Assembly: GCA_964057225.1 (NCBI GenBank)
Contig: OZ059897.1
Span: forward strand, 16,306,001-16,370,000
Length of the DNA: 64,000 nucleotides
DNA from: Auanema rhodensis
Lineage: Eukaryota > Nematoda > Chromadorea > Rhabditida > Rhabditidae
Direction of reading: 5' to 3'
Shown here: piece after piece, positions 63,500 through 64,000 of the stretch
How the letters are laid out: each line of letters starts with the position of its first letter
Position numbering within the stretch: position 1 is the first letter of the stretch
Notes under the pieces: model-generated
What the model was told of the DNA's origin: nothing
The model's database searches: none
The model's input: only the letters and a program-made list of their open reading frames with translations
Program-made: the position numbers and the translations under genes

Positions 63500-64000
63500 G
63501 TTATTACTTTTTTTTTTAATTTAAATGAGTGCTGTAAAGAAAAGAAAAGATTCAAATTCAGATATTTTTCGGAAAGAAAATAAAAATTTAATAATCATAA
63601 TATGTGAATGCTGTTCATCATTATACTATGAGAGTAGTTGATTCATGTATGATTATTTCCTTTGAATACAAAGAGTTCATTTTTAAGTTAAATAAATAAT
63701 TAAATCAGTGCCTTATGCTAATCTCAGCAATTCACTATGTGTTTAGAGTTCAGCCTATTTCATCTTATTGATCTCTATTTAGCATAGCACTTTGAGGAAC
63801 TTCTCTTGCATGTCCTTGCTTGCCATCTTTTCCATTCAATTACTTCTTCAAGCTGACTTCAGTTTTGCTAATATTCCCCCATTATTTGCATGCTATCGAA
63901 TCACGATTATATTCAAGAAAAAAGCGGTATAAACGATTCATTCACTTTTGCTTTCCTTGATTTGTACATTTGATTTCTCGACTTTTGCATCTCAGCTTGA
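63500..64000. other. intron or intergenic sequence at right edge
   Basis: AT-rich sequence after the donor at 63492, with no further exon recognised. It is consistent with a long first intron. Confidence 0.4.

Noticed and set aside
1-64000. tRNA, rRNA, spliced-leader RNA genes, and CRISPR arrays
   Set aside because: No B-box-like GGTTCGANTCC with a matching A box, no rRNA blocks and no spaced direct repeats were seen. Reading by eye could miss divergent tRNAs, so a tRNAscan-SE run would settle it.

Overview
The window looks like AT-rich nuclear DNA from a nematode. Genes are cut into many short exons by introns of mostly 40-55 bp with TTTCAG-type acceptors. Four same-strand genes sit about 160-175 bp apart, three of them with an acceptor-like TTTCAG/TTATAG/TTCTTAG directly on the ATG, which is the signature of a trans-spliced operon. 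The gene families (a nematode-type globin, two GILT-like proteins, an atypical soluble guanylate cyclase) fit this. I do not assign a species.

Layout. 1-12.9 kb: a long, strongly purine-skewed region. It holds one recognisable gene fragment on the minus strand (a PR/SET-like domain in three exons, 1680-3983) with an unusual GC-rich, CpG-island-like promoter just upstream (about 4181-4330). 12.9-17.2 kb: a 12-TM major facilitator transporter (+). 17.4-19.7 kb: a tandem pair of GILT-like thiol reductases (-). 20.8-25.2 kb: a compact four-gene array (+) PUS3, RTRAF/CGI-99, AK6 and mL53, all concerned with tRNA, rRNA or ribosome function. 25.4-27.3 kb: a globin (-). 27.3-39.3 kb: a 12-kb AT-rich gene desert with microsatellites, a perfect 32-bp palindrome and a small hairpin. 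39.3-42.3 kb: a type I membrane protein with many EGF-like modules (+). 42.9-53.7 kb: a very large USP24-type deubiquitinase (+). 54.2-55.1 kb: NUS1 (+). 56.4-59.1 kb: glutamate-cysteine ligase catalytic subunit (+). 59.3-62.3 kb: a heme-NO/O2-binding (H-NOX) guanylate cyclase (-). About 63.3 kb: a probable first exon of a gene leaving the window on the right.

Gene models were assembled by eye from splice signals and reading frame. For PUS3, RTRAF, AK6, mL53, globin, NUS1, GCLC, and both GILT genes the exon lengths add up to an intact open frame. Several details deserve attention: GC-AG introns in three genes, a stopless 48-nt intron in AK6, a last intron in the transporter that is not GT-AG, a GILT paralogue without its CxxC, and a USP24 gene without a visible in-frame ATG.
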